DNA from: JAWLDB01 sp041686915
Lineage (GTDB): Bacteria > Bacillota > UBA994 > UBA5500
NCBI GenBank assembly: GCA_041686915.1
Contig: JAWLDB010000024.1
Span: 1-22,365, forward strand
Direction: 5' to 3'
Length of the DNA: 22,365 nt
This document shows, piece by piece, positions 1 to 6,993 of this stretch. The first letter of the stretch is position 1. The number at the start of each line of letters is the position of its first letter. The notes under the pieces were generated by a model. The model ran no database searches. It worked only from the letters and a program-made list of their open reading frames with translations, and was not told the DNA's origin. A program made the position numbers and the translations under genes.

Positions 1-335
1 GGTACACTCGCGTGAGGCAGGTTAGGGATGGTCAGTAGCTCTTGCTGCAAGCCCTCCTCAGTTGCCCTGAGTTCATTGTCCAGCTCTTTGATCCGTTGAG
101 CGATCTCACGCGTCTCTTCTATTATGGCTGAGGCGTCTTCCTTGTTCTTCTTCATCCTGGCGACTTCCTGAGACGCGATGTTGCGGCGATTCTTCAACTG
201 CTCTACCTCTACAAGAATTTGCCGACGCCGTTCATCAAGCTGGAGGAAACGATCTAATGAAGCCTTTTCACCCTTGTTAGCGATACCTTCCTGAACCAGC
301 TCCACGTTGGCGCGAATGAATTTTGCATCGAGCAT
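1..335 (-). CDS. serS: Seryl-tRNA synthetase, N-terminal part (cut by window edge)
   Basis: This is the first 111 codons of seryl-tRNA synthetase, which charges tRNA-Ser with serine in the cytoplasm. The protein opens MLDAKFIRANVE and continues through a charged, heptad-like stretch (about residues 28-100) typical of the long antiparallel coiled-coil arm that grips the extra arm of tRNA-Ser. The catalytic domain lies beyond base 1. The ATG at 333-335 follows AAGGATGG. The gene sits behind a complete T-box leader whose specifier and discriminator-pairing bases both fit tRNA-Ser, which independently supports the call. It is transcribed divergently from the aminotransferase. The missing 3' part is a window effect, not a truncation. 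Confidence 0.95.
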   Translation of the reverse strand, partial: MLDAKFIRANVELVQEGIANKGEKASLDRFLQLDERRRQILVEVEQLKNRRNIASQEVARMKKNKEDASAIIEETREIAQRIKELDNELRATEEGLQQELLTIPNLPHASV

Positions 336-371
336 AGTAACACCATCCTTACCTTTGTAGTTAAACCGAGA

Positions 372-404
372 AAAATAAAAACGTCCCTCATAACATGAGG
401 GACG
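372..404 (-). terminator. Regulated intrinsic terminator of the serS T-box
   Basis: On the minus strand a perfect 10-bp stem (CGTCCCTCAT / ATGAGGGACG, plus-strand 382-404, 3-nt loop) is followed by TTTTTATTTTT. It lies immediately downstream of the T-box core, as expected for the alternative structure that forms when tRNA-Ser is charged. Confidence 0.93.
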
Positions 405-590
405 GTTTCCCGCGGTGCCACCCGAATTGGCCTTACGGCCCACTTTCAGGCCGATAACCAGGCCAACGGAACCGGTCTTCCCGGCTGGCTCGGAAGTGGA
501 GTTGCCATCGTCCGCAACGGTTCGCACCAACCACCGTCTCTCTTAGCCGGCGTATGACAAACAGCTTCTTCATCGCCACAGTAAATTGTT
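372..590 (-). promoter_or_regulatory. T-box riboswitch leader of serS (tRNA-Ser sensing)
   Basis: On the minus strand the leader contains the T-box core GGGTGGCACCGCGG (about 410-424 on the plus strand), followed directly by a terminator hairpin. T-box leaders bind a cognate tRNA: the specifier codon pairs with the anticodon and the UGGN bulge pairs with the acceptor end. If the tRNA is uncharged, the antiterminator forms and the synthetase gene is read. Here the bulge reads TGGC, so N is C and would pair with discriminator G73, the base expected for tRNA-Ser. A good specifier candidate is TCC (plus strand 498-500, within CAACTCCAC), a serine codon. The 5' end is set from the promoter at 597-625. 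The exact Stem I fold was not computed. Confidence 0.93.
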
Positions 591-596
591 TTTGAT

Positions 597-625
597 AGTA
601 TACCACCGGGAAGCCCTAAATACAA
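597..625 (-). promoter_or_regulatory. Sigma-A-type promoter of serS
   Basis: On the minus strand, TTGTAT (plus 620-625) and TATACT (plus 597-602) are separated by exactly 17 bp. This places transcription start near 590, just ahead of the T-box Stem I. Confidence 0.8.
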
Positions 626-681
626 GCTCTGAACGGCATTAATGAGGGTTTGAAAAAAGCGCACAATAGGTGCAGGGAATG

Positions 682-710
682 GCAACATGACGTGGAATAC
701 TGAATACAAT
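682..710 (+). promoter_or_regulatory. Possible promoter of the aminotransferase gene
   Basis: TACAAT at 705-710 is a good -10 match. GCAACA, 17 bp upstream at 682-687, is a poor -35 (three of six). If used, transcription would start near 717, only a few bases before the AGGAGG at 723-728, and the upstream ATG at 709 would lie outside the message. That agrees with the TTG start at 736. Confidence 0.3.
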
Positions 711-735
711 GAACACAGCTAAAGGAGGAATTGCC

Positions 736-1869
736 TTGAAACTTTCTACCCGCGCCAAGCAAATCAGCCCATCAGTAACTCTCGCTATAGATGCGAAGGC
801 CAAACAAATGGTGGCGCAAGGGATTAACGTCATCAGCTTCGGTGTTGGCGAGCCCGACTTCAATACCCCGGTACATATCAGAGAGGCCGCAATTGACGCC
901 ATCAACACCGGTTTCACCCGTTACACTGCAGCAGCCGGCATCAACGAACTTAAAGCTGCCATCTGCGCTAAGTTGCAGCGCGACAATGGTCTGGAATACA
1001 CCCCGGAGCAGATCGTTGTTTCCAATGGTGCGAAGCATTCCCTCTACAATGCATTAATGGTGTTGGTAGAGGAAGGTGACGAAGTAGTCATCCCCACCCC
1101 ATACTGGGTCAGTTATTCCGAGATGGTCAAACTGACCGNNNNNNNNNNGAAAGCTGCTATCACGAGCAAAACCAAGGTACTGATGTTAAACAGCCCAAGC
1201 AACCCGACTGGCATGGTTTATACTCCGGAAGAGTTGAAGGCTATCGGACAGGTTGCTTTGGACCACAACCTGTTTATCATCGCTGACGAAATCTATGAGA
1301 AGCTAGTATATGATGGAGTGGAACACCACAGCATCGCTGCCCTGATCCCAGAGCTTAAGGACAGGACTGTTATCGTAAACGGCATGTCCAAGGCTTACGC
1401 CATGACCGGTTGGCGTATTGGCTACACAGCATCGCATATAGCCATCGCCAAAGCAATGTCCAGTATGCAGAGCCATGCTACTTCCAACCCCAACTCCATT
1501 GCCCAAAAAGCGAGTGTGGCAGGCCTGAACGGCCCGGAAGAACCAATCGCAGCAATGGTGCAGGAGTTTGCCAAGCGCCGCGAGTTCATGGTTGAGCGTA
1601 TCAATCAGATTGAAGGGCTTTCTTGCCGCAAGCCGCAGGGCGCCTTCTATGTCATGGCCAACGTTAGCAAACTATTTGGTAAGACGATTGGCGGGGAAGT
1701 TATCAAAGACGACCTTCAGTTAGCGTCAATTCTGCTTGAGAAAGCCCACGTCGCCGTGGTTCCGGGCTCGGCCTTCGGCGCAGGAGACTTCGTGCGGCTT
1801 TCCTACGCTACTTCTATGGACAGAATCAAAGAAGGCTTGGACCGCATCGACAAGTTCATCAACGCCTAA
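736..1869 (+). CDS. aspB: Class I PLP aspartate aminotransferase (contains an assembly gap)
   Basis: This cytosolic PLP enzyme moves an amino group between aspartate and 2-oxoglutarate. It resembles the Bacillus AspB type over its whole length. Motifs in order are GEPDFNTP, PTPYWVSY, NSPSNPTG, DEIYEKL, the Schiff-base lysine motif SKAYAMTGWRIGY and, near the end, VRLSYATS. I start it at the TTG at 736: AAAGGAGG lies 7 nt upstream and the protein then opens MKLSTRAKQISPS as the family does. The ATG at 709 has no such site. Ten Ns at 1139-1148 keep the frame, but about 18 residues expected between VKLT and KAAIT are absent, so the true gene is about 395 residues. Other class I specificities such as aromatic amino acids cannot be excluded. 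Confidence 0.9.
   Translation: MKLSTRAKQISPSVTLAIDAKAKQMVAQGINVISFGVGEPDFNTPVHIREAAIDAINTGFTRYTAAAGINELKAAICAKLQRDNGLEYTPEQIVVSNGAKHSLYNALMVLVEEGDEVVIPTPYWVSYSEMVKLTXXXXKAAITSKTKVLMLNSPSNPTGMVYTPEELKAIGQVALDHNLFIIADEIYEKLVYDGVEHHSIAALIPELKDRTVIVNGMSKAYAMTGWRIGYTASHIAIAKAMSSMQSHATSNPNSIAQKASVAGLNGPEEPIAAMVQEFAKRREFMVERINQIEGLSCRKPQGAFYVMANVSKLFGKTIGGEVIKDDLQLASILLEKAHVAVVPGSAFGAGDFVRLSYATSMDRIKEGLDRIDKFINA
1139..1148. other. Assembly gap of ten Ns
   Basis: Ten Ns interrupt the aminotransferase gene. Compared with the family, roughly 18 residues (about 54 bases) beyond the Ns are missing here, so the gap length is a placeholder and not a measured size. Frame is kept across it. Confidence 0.97.
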
Positions 1870-1884
1870 GACACAAGACATCAG

Positions 1885-1911
1885 AAAAGGGTGAGCGCTG
1901 CTCACCCTTTT
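1885..1911. terminator. Bidirectional terminator between aminotransferase and sigma factor
   Basis: A perfect 12-bp stem (AAAAGGGTGAGC, loop GCT, GCTCACCCTTTT) begins 16 bases after the aminotransferase stop. The A and T tracts are part of the stem, so it can work in both directions. It overlaps the last codons and stop of the convergent sigma gene. Confidence 0.85.
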
Positions 1912-2459
1912 GCTATGCCAACGTCCGGGAACTCCTGCAACAGCTTGCGTAACTCGCGTCTGGCGCGGTACAGTTTGCAGCGAACCGACTCAATCGAACA
2001 CTCAAACGCTTGAGCTAGTTCCTCGTAAGATAGGTGTTTTACGTACTTAAGGACTATCATCTTCCTGTAGGCGTTTGGCAGGCGTGCAAACGCGCACTCA
2101 ATGGCGGCACGCAAATCCTGTAGCTCTAATCCTCTTTCCATTTCACCAGTGTCCGCGACCAACTCGCTCTCCCACTGCGGAAAGCCCCGCAAATCATCGT
2201 TGATGGACACGAATCTAAGTCGAGCGTTGCGCTTCAGATGGTCTCGATAGACATTTGTCATGATCTTGCGCACCCATGTAGCGAATGATGCGTCTCCCCG
2301 GAAAGTGGGCCATGCCGTATATGCTCTAGTAATTGCTTCTTGTATCAGATCTTCAGCCTCGTGCCAGCTGCCAGTCAGTCGATTGGCGTAGGTCCTCAAC
2401 CTGTCCCAGCTGGTGCGCAGGGATTGCTCAAAAGATGCAGAAGTAAGCTCTTGTTCCAT
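1902..2459 (-). CDS. ECF-type RNA polymerase sigma factor
   Basis: This 185-residue protein has the two-domain ECF layout. Sigma region 2 spans about residues 15-80 (DLIQEAITRAY, FRGDASFATWVRKI, the core-binding and -10-reading part). Region 4 spans about residues 110-175 (LPNAYRKMIVLKYV, LSYEELAQAF, a helix-turn-helix that reads the -35). The ATG at 2457-2459 follows GGAGGGG. No anti-sigma gene is adjacent: the next gene downstream is convergent and the upstream neighbour is the divergent class A PBP. A cell-envelope regulon would be a natural guess from that neighbour but is only inference. The target promoter and the way it is controlled are not visible. Confidence 0.92.
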   Translation of the reverse strand: MEQELTSASFEQSLRTSWDRLRTYANRLTGSWHEAEDLIQEAITRAYTAWPTFRGDASFATWVRKIMTNVYRDHLKRNARLRFVSINDDLRGFPQWESELVADTGEMERGLELQDLRAAIECAFARLPNAYRKMIVLKYVKHLSYEELAQAFECSIESVRCKLYRARRELRKLLQEFPDVGIAKG

Positions 2460-2494
2460 ATGTCCCCTCCGTATGTTTCTAGATTAAAAGGCCT

Positions 2495-2510
2495 ATACTA
2501 TCAATAGTAT
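2495..2510. promoter_or_regulatory. Inverted repeat in the sigma/PBP divergent promoter region
   Basis: ATACTA-TCAA-TAGTAT is a perfect 6-bp dyad with a 4-base centre in the 86-bp gap between the divergent sigma factor and PBP genes. TATACT (2494-2499), a good plus-strand -10 element, overlaps its left arm, but I find no matching -35. It may be an operator or simply overlapping AT-rich promoter elements. Confidence 0.35.
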
Positions 2511-2545
2511 GGTAAATTTTTCATTTAATAAGGATTTGATGTAGT

Positions 2546-4702
2546 TTGGGTGTTAAAAAGGCTGCTAAACAACCTAAGAGACGTTTTTCTATCACCCGCC
2601 TCTTTTGGCGGACCGTTATTGCTGGTGCGACACTAGCCGCTATCCTTATAGTTCTGCTAATAGGCTACATAACCTTCTGGCCCTTTGAAGTTAGACCACA
2701 GGAATTGACTACCACTGTACTCGGCGATGACGGCAATGTCTTGACTACAATTTTCGTCGAAAACAGAACTGCTGTTAAGCTTGAGGATATATCCGGGCAG
2801 TTCCTGCAGGCGGTCGTCGCTGTAGAAGACGCACGTTTCTATCAGCACCCAGGCATAGATATTATTCGTCTTGCCAAGGTGATTCTAATCAACATCAAAG
2901 AACGCTCGTTTGCTCAAGGGGCAAGTACGATTACTCAGCAGTTGGCCCGGGAGCTGTATCTTACCCAGGACAAAAACTTCGTACGCAAGATCCGCGAGGC
3001 GATAATCGCTTTACAGCTGGAGCGTCACCTGAGCAAGCAGGAGATTTTAGAAATGTACGTTAGTCAGGTTTACATGGGGCATGGTCTATATGGCATTCAG
3101 AATGCAGCTCAGTTCTATTTCGGCAAGGACGCCGATGAACTCAACCTGGCTCAAGCCTCGTTGCTGGCTGGCGTGATACAGATTCCGGAGGTGTATTCTC
3201 CCTATAACAACTGGAACGCAGCGAGGAGAAGACAGAAGATTGTACTTGACCGGATGGTGTTAGTCGGGGCCATAACCAGACAACAAGCTGATCAAGCCTA
3301 TGCAGACGAGCAGTCTGTCCGCCCGATCAAACATTCGGGAACCCAGTTATCCGCTAGCTACGTTAAGCAAGCGATAGTCACCCACTTAGGCAGCAGGTTC
3401 CTCAATGGCAGCCAGTATGCCTATCGCGGAGGACTAACAATTGAGACTACAATTAATCGTGAGTTGCAGTTGGCAGCGGAGCAGGCTGTAAGAGAGGGCA
3501 TAGACTACCTTGACAGCCTCAACCAAGGGAAGTTCTTGCTGAAGAATGCCGATGGTACCCCCTATGCTGAGGTCGCCTTGGTGGCTCTTGACCCCAGGTC
3601 AGGCGAAATCAAGGCGATGGTCGGTGGCAAGAGCAGCCGCGAGTACGCAAGGAACCGGGTCTATTTGAGTGATCATCACCCCGGTTCGACCTTCAAACCC
3701 TTTTTGTATGCAGAAGCTCTTCTAACCGGCAAGGTTACATTGGGAACACCGGTGCTTTGTGGACCCGTTGAGTTCCAAATTCCTGGACAGGAAAACCCAT
3801 GGGTCCCTAAGGACTTCGGCGGTAAGTATCATGATGCAGAGCTCACGATCAGAGAAGCTATTACGGTGTCTGACAACGTCATCGCTGCTAAGGTGATGAA
3901 TGATGTAGGTCCCGAAAACGTGGTTGAGCTTGCCCAAAGCCTAGGCTTTCCCTTGGGTCCGCAAAATGCGGTGCTTGCCTTAGCCCTTGGTTCGGCAGAA
4001 GTAAGTCCGCTCGATATGGCAGTAGGATATGCCACTCTCTCCAACGGGGGTTACAAGGTCTCACCAGTCATGATTACCAAGGTTGAGGACCAGCAGAGCC
4101 GGGTGTGGGAGTCAACTGGAGCTGCCGAACCTACGAGGGTCCTTGACGAGCGGGTGGCATACTTGTTAACAGATGCTTTACAGGATGTGCTAACCACAGA
4201 AGGGACCGGTCATCCAGTCTTACGGTGGTACTCAGACTCTCGTGCTGCAGCCAAGACCGGAACCACTGAAAACAATGAAGGCAAGGTCAATAGTGCTTGG
4301 CTGGCTGGGTATACGCCTGACTTGGTTACTGTAGTGTATGTGGGAGCAGATATACCCCAGCAGGCTATCACTAACGCAGCCAACACCGGCGGTGGAGGCA
4401 TAGCCGGTGCTATTTGGGGACGCTTTATGAACAAAGCTCAGAAGGTCTTGCCCAACACTCCCCTAAGACCAGTACCAGAGGGTATTGTGAAGCATGAGAT
4501 TTGCAAGTCCACAGGTCAATTAGCTACCCGTGCATGTCCGCCAGAGCTGAGAGTAGAAGAGCTGTACCTGCAGGAGTATGCGCCAACTGAAACCTGCTCG
4601 GAGCATGGAACAGTGCCTGGACAGGATGATAAAGATAAGCCGTGGTGGTGGTTCCTATTCCCGAACTGGCCCCCAGGACTCCTCCTGCTGCACACAGCAT
4701 GA
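2546..4702 (+). CDS. Class A penicillin-binding protein (PBP1A type)
   Basis: This bifunctional peptidoglycan synthase polymerises lipid II into glycan strands and cross-links the peptides. After a basic N-terminus it has one membrane segment (about residues 23-46). The GT51 glycosyltransferase domain follows, with EDARFYQHPG (catalytic Glu94), GASTITQQL and REAIIALQLE. The transpeptidase domain carries STFK (catalytic Ser381), SDN (442-444) and KTGT (570-573). The C-terminus holds paired cysteines (CKSTGQLATRACP) and a Trp-rich end, PWWWFLFPNWPPG. Its 718 residues are normal for the family. The start is TTG at 2546, with AAGGA about 11 nt upstream, so this start is less certain than most. 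The gene is divergent from the ECF sigma factor and is closed by a strong hairpin. Confidence 0.95.
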   Translation: MGVKKAAKQPKRRFSITRLFWRTVIAGATLAAILIVLLIGYITFWPFEVRPQELTTTVLGDDGNVLTTIFVENRTAVKLEDISGQFLQAVVAVEDARFYQHPGIDIIRLAKVILINIKERSFAQGASTITQQLARELYLTQDKNFVRKIREAIIALQLERHLSKQEILEMYVSQVYMGHGLYGIQNAAQFYFGKDADELNLAQASLLAGVIQIPEVYSPYNNWNAARRRQKIVLDRMVLVGAITRQQADQAYADEQSVRPIKHSGTQLSASYVKQAIVTHLGSRFLNGSQYAYRGGLTIETTINRELQLAAEQAVREGIDYLDSLNQGKFLLKNADGTPYAEVALVALDPRSGEIKAMVGGKSSREYARNRVYLSDHHPGSTFKPFLYAEALLTGKVTLGTPVLCGPVEFQIPGQENPWVPKDFGGKYHDAELTIREAITVSDNVIAAKVMNDVGPENVVELAQSLGFPLGPQNAVLALALGSAEVSPLDMAVGYATLSNGGYKVSPVMITKVEDQQSRVWESTGAAEPTRVLDERVAYLLTDALQDVLTTEGTGHPVLRWYSDSRAAAKTGTTENNEGKVNSAWLAGYTPDLVTVVYVGADIPQQAITNAANTGGGGIAGAIWGRFMNKAQKVLPNTPLRPVPEGIVKHEICKSTGQLATRACPPELRVEELYLQEYAPTETCSEHGTVPGQDDKDKPWWWFLFPNWPPGLLLLHTA

Positions 4703-4711
4703 CCTCCGACA

Positions 4712-4738
4712 AAAAGCCGGGCTACGCGCCCGGCTTTT
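4712..4738. terminator. Bidirectional terminator between PBP and comB
   Basis: A perfect 11-bp GC-rich stem (AAAAGCCGGGC, loop TACGC, GCCCGGCTTTT) starts 10 bases past the PBP stop. It can also end the long minus-strand run whose last gene is comB. Confidence 0.9.
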
Positions 4739-4746
4739 CTAATACC

Positions 4747-5469
4747 TTAGTTTTTGGGGTAGCTAGGCAAGACCTTTCCTTCATTGTATTGAGGTACGAC
4801 ATCAACAATGTTCACCTGAGAGCAATAACTAACGTCTGCCCCAAAGCCTTCAGCTGTCAGCGCTCGCCCGCTGTGGGTACTTTGCAGTGCAGATGCAAGA
4901 TTGTGCTGCACAGAGAGATAGCTACCATAAGCGATTTGCGCCGCGTCTGTCATGTCGACCGATTGTTGCTGCCTGATGGCATCGATTATCAGCCCGGCGC
5001 AAAAGACGTCCTCCGCGGCAACTGTACCCTTGGTGCCAGAACAGACCAGCAGAATCGGCTCGTCTTCTAACCGAAGCACCTCAGCAACTGCTCTGGCATT
5101 CTGCATGCTACCAACCAGCACCTTGCTGCTGGCCGCTACCCGACGCAGCGCCCGAGTTCCGTTAGTGGTAGTGTAGATAACAGGGCGACTGTCTTTTATG
5201 GCGGCATATTCCAGTGGCGAGTTGCCTAAATCGAAACCGGCAGGTTTGATGCGATTGCGCTCTCCCCCAAGATAATGAGGCATGGCCAGCCTGTCTTTGA
5301 GTTGCCGGGCCTCCTCGATACTCTCTACCGGTATCAGATAGGGTACTTCATGAGTCAAGGCAGCAACCATCGTACTACTTGCCCGGTGCACATCAATTAC
5401 CACAGTCTGCACCCTTGCTAGTTCTCCTACTACATTCTCCAAGATTAAGGCAACGTCAACCAAAGGCAT
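4747..5469 (-). CDS. comB: 2-phosphosulfolactate phosphatase family protein (ComB)
   Basis: ComB removes phosphate from 2-phosphosulfolactate in the coenzyme M/sulfolactate route and is a Mg-dependent acid phosphatase. The 240-residue protein has the family's motifs in order: VVIDVHRASSTMVAAL near the N-terminus, GGERNRIKPAGFDLGNSPLEY-like residues around 68-88 (keys GGER, GFDLGNSP), TTTNGTRAL and CSGTKGTVAAEDVFCAG. The ATG at 5467-5469 takes its GGAGGAG ribosome binding site from the last codons of the upstream hydrolase gene, so the two are coupled. No comA or other sulfolactate gene is in the window. Stand-alone ComB relatives are common in Bacillota, and the true substrate here is not proven. 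Confidence 0.9.
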   Translation of the reverse strand: MPLVDVALILENVVGELARVQTVVIDVHRASSTMVAALTHEVPYLIPVESIEEARQLKDRLAMPHYLGGERNRIKPAGFDLGNSPLEYAAIKDSRPVIYTTTNGTRALRRVAASSKVLVGSMQNARAVAEVLRLEDEPILLVCSGTKGTVAAEDVFCAGLIIDAIRQQQSVDMTDAAQIAYGSYLSVQHNLASALQSTHSGRALTAEGFGADVSYCSQVNIVDVVPQYNEGKVLPSYPKN

Positions 5470-5473
5470 CGTA

Positions 5474-6214
5474 TCACTCCTCCGCTATTCTCCATGTCTG
5501 TCCGATAATCGCTGGGTCAACCAGGCATTCGCAGTGCGCTTTGGCCTCAGACACCAACTGCGTCTGGTCATGGTCTGGCCAAAAGTGCGTTAACACAAGC
5601 TGTTTGGCACCTGTATGCGCCGCTAGCTTTCCTGCGTCAGAACTGGTCATATGACCTCGTTCCCGCAGGGGTGCGTCTTTATCTCGCAGCGAGCATTCGC
5701 AGAGCAACAAGTCCGCCCCTCGCGCCGCTTCCAGCAAGTCGTCTGTATAGGATGTATCAGCTGTGTAGACAAATGCCGCACCCTCATATTCAACTCTCAT
5801 ACCAAAGCATGGTATCGGGTGTTTCGTCCTGAAGAACTGAAAACTCGCACCTGCTATAGTTCTTTTCCCTGGCTCAATCACAGAGAGTTCTATCCCTTGG
5901 AATGGCAGCATTTGAAACATGTCGTATGGTTGGTCGGGTGCGAAAACAGGCAAGACTAAACTGCCATTATCAGTAAAAGCGACTGCGTAGCGCATCAGCC
6001 AAAAATCGCTGACATGATCATGATGCAGATGGGACAGGATTACCGCATCCAAGCCGCCCCTCCGGTAGTCAACAATTCTTCCCAAGTTTGCCAGCACCCC
6101 GCTACCACAGTCGATAAGAACTTTGCGGTCACCGATACTAAGCAGGTAGCCGGAACATGCACCGCCTACAGCTGGGAATGGAGCATGGCATCCTAATATT
6201 GTTAGCTCGAACAA
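5474..6214 (-). CDS. Metallo-beta-lactamase-fold hydrolase, RNase Z-like
   Basis: This 246-residue protein has the MBL fold of the RNase Z/ElaC-like group. It opens with FELTILGCHAPFPAVGG and carries the zinc motif HLHHDH (residues 62-67) followed by VSDF. Later metal-ligand candidates are the Asp in YTADTSYTD and the His in LVLTHFWPDHD. It has no signal peptide. It is shorter than true RNase Z and lacks an obvious exosite arm, so a small-molecule or phosphodiester hydrolase is as likely as tRNA processing. The start is TTG at 6212-6214, behind AGGGGGT. The downstream comB begins 4 bases after its stop, which suggests one message. Exact substrate unknown. Confidence 0.85.
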   Translation of the reverse strand: MFELTILGCHAPFPAVGGACSGYLLSIGDRKVLIDCGSGVLANLGRIVDYRRGGLDAVILSHLHHDHVSDFWLMRYAVAFTDNGSLVLPVFAPDQPYDMFQMLPFQGIELSVIEPGKRTIAGASFQFFRTKHPIPCFGMRVEYEGAAFVYTADTSYTDDLLEAARGADLLLCECSLRDKDAPLRERGHMTSSDAGKLAAHTGAKQLVLTHFWPDHDQTQLVSEAKAHCECLVDPAIIGQTWRIAEE

Positions 6215-6230
6215 GCTTTCAACCCCCTAT

Positions 6231-6242
6231 CAACATATGTTG
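6231..6242. repeat. Perfect 12-bp palindrome upstream of the MBL gene
   Basis: CAACATATGTTG lies 16 bases upstream of the MBL-fold gene start, in the 65-bp gap after thiN. It could be an operator or chance. No clear promoter accompanies it. Confidence 0.3.
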
Positions 6243-6279
6243 CAAAAGAAGCAAAGTTGCCTTCATAGCAAAACGCCGA

Positions 6280-6939
6280 CTACCAATCATCAGTAGCCAG
6301 CGTCAAATCTGTTGTCACCACCAATAGCATACCCCTAGCAAGCGAAACCGAGACCTTATCGGAAGTTGCAAGGTTGCTTACGCCTAGTGTCTGGCCCCAG
6401 CACAACGTCGCTTCCCTCAGGGGATAGTGGAAGCCATCGATCGAGACTCTCTGCACACTTGGGGTAAGAGGCAGAAGCGAGACTGTCTTGCCCCTGCAAC
6501 CGTGGAGCTCCAATACATCCTTAACATAATAGGCATCTGACTTGCCATCGCTAAGCGCTACCCTGGTGCCTGACTCAACAAAAGGAGGAAACAGTAACAG
6601 ATTGCCTAGACTATGATCTATCCTGTCTCCCCAGGCACCAAACACGATGACATCGTTATAGCCACGCTTAATAGCCTCACGCAGGGCCATCTCAGTGTCA
6701 GTGAAGTCTTTTTCTGCCGGTACTCTTAGAACCTCAACACCTAAAGCCACTGCCTGCTCAACCAGAATGCTACTCACTGAATCCATATCACCCACCAGTA
6801 GATCTGGCTGCAACCCGAGCTCTTGCATCCAAGCTAGCGCGCCATCAGCGCAGATAAGGAAATCACCCGGAAAGAGCCTTGAAATCACTCCGGCAGTGCT
6901 CCTGTACTCACCGTTACTAAAGATGATTGCGCGCTGCAC
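6280..6939 (-). CDS. thiN: Thiamine pyrophosphokinase
   Basis: ThiN converts thiamine and ATP to thiamine diphosphate, the active cofactor, in the cytosol. The motifs are clear: FSNGEYRS at the start, ICADGALAWM, PDLLVGDMDSV, KDFTDTEMAL and GDRIDHSLGNLLL. The C-terminal beta-rich domain ends near VSLARGMLLVVT. I start it at the GTG at 6937-6939, which has GGTGGAG 5 nt upstream and gives 219 residues, the usual size. A TTG seven codons earlier has no better site. It follows the ABC permease by 54 bp on the same strand, with no terminator seen between them, so it is probably part of the lar run. In Bacillus thiN sits elsewhere, so this placement is not typical. Confidence 0.93.
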   Translation of the reverse strand: MQRAIIFSNGEYRSTAGVISRLFPGDFLICADGALAWMQELGLQPDLLVGDMDSVSSILVEQAVALGVEVLRVPAEKDFTDTEMALREAIKRGYNDVIVFGAWGDRIDHSLGNLLLFPPFVESGTRVALSDGKSDAYYVKDVLELHGCRGKTVSLLPLTPSVQRVSIDGFHYPLREATLCWGQTLGVSNLATSDKVSVSLARGMLLVVTTDLTLATDDW

Positions 6940-6993
6940 GCAAACTCCACCCTTCTCCAAACAAATGCTTGTCCACTCACCCTGGAAAGACGC

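Noticed and set aside
4642..5070. 142-codon plus-strand frame overlapping the PBP end and comB
   Set aside because: It lies across a terminator hairpin and antisense to comB, whose family motifs are clear. No family resemblance in this frame.
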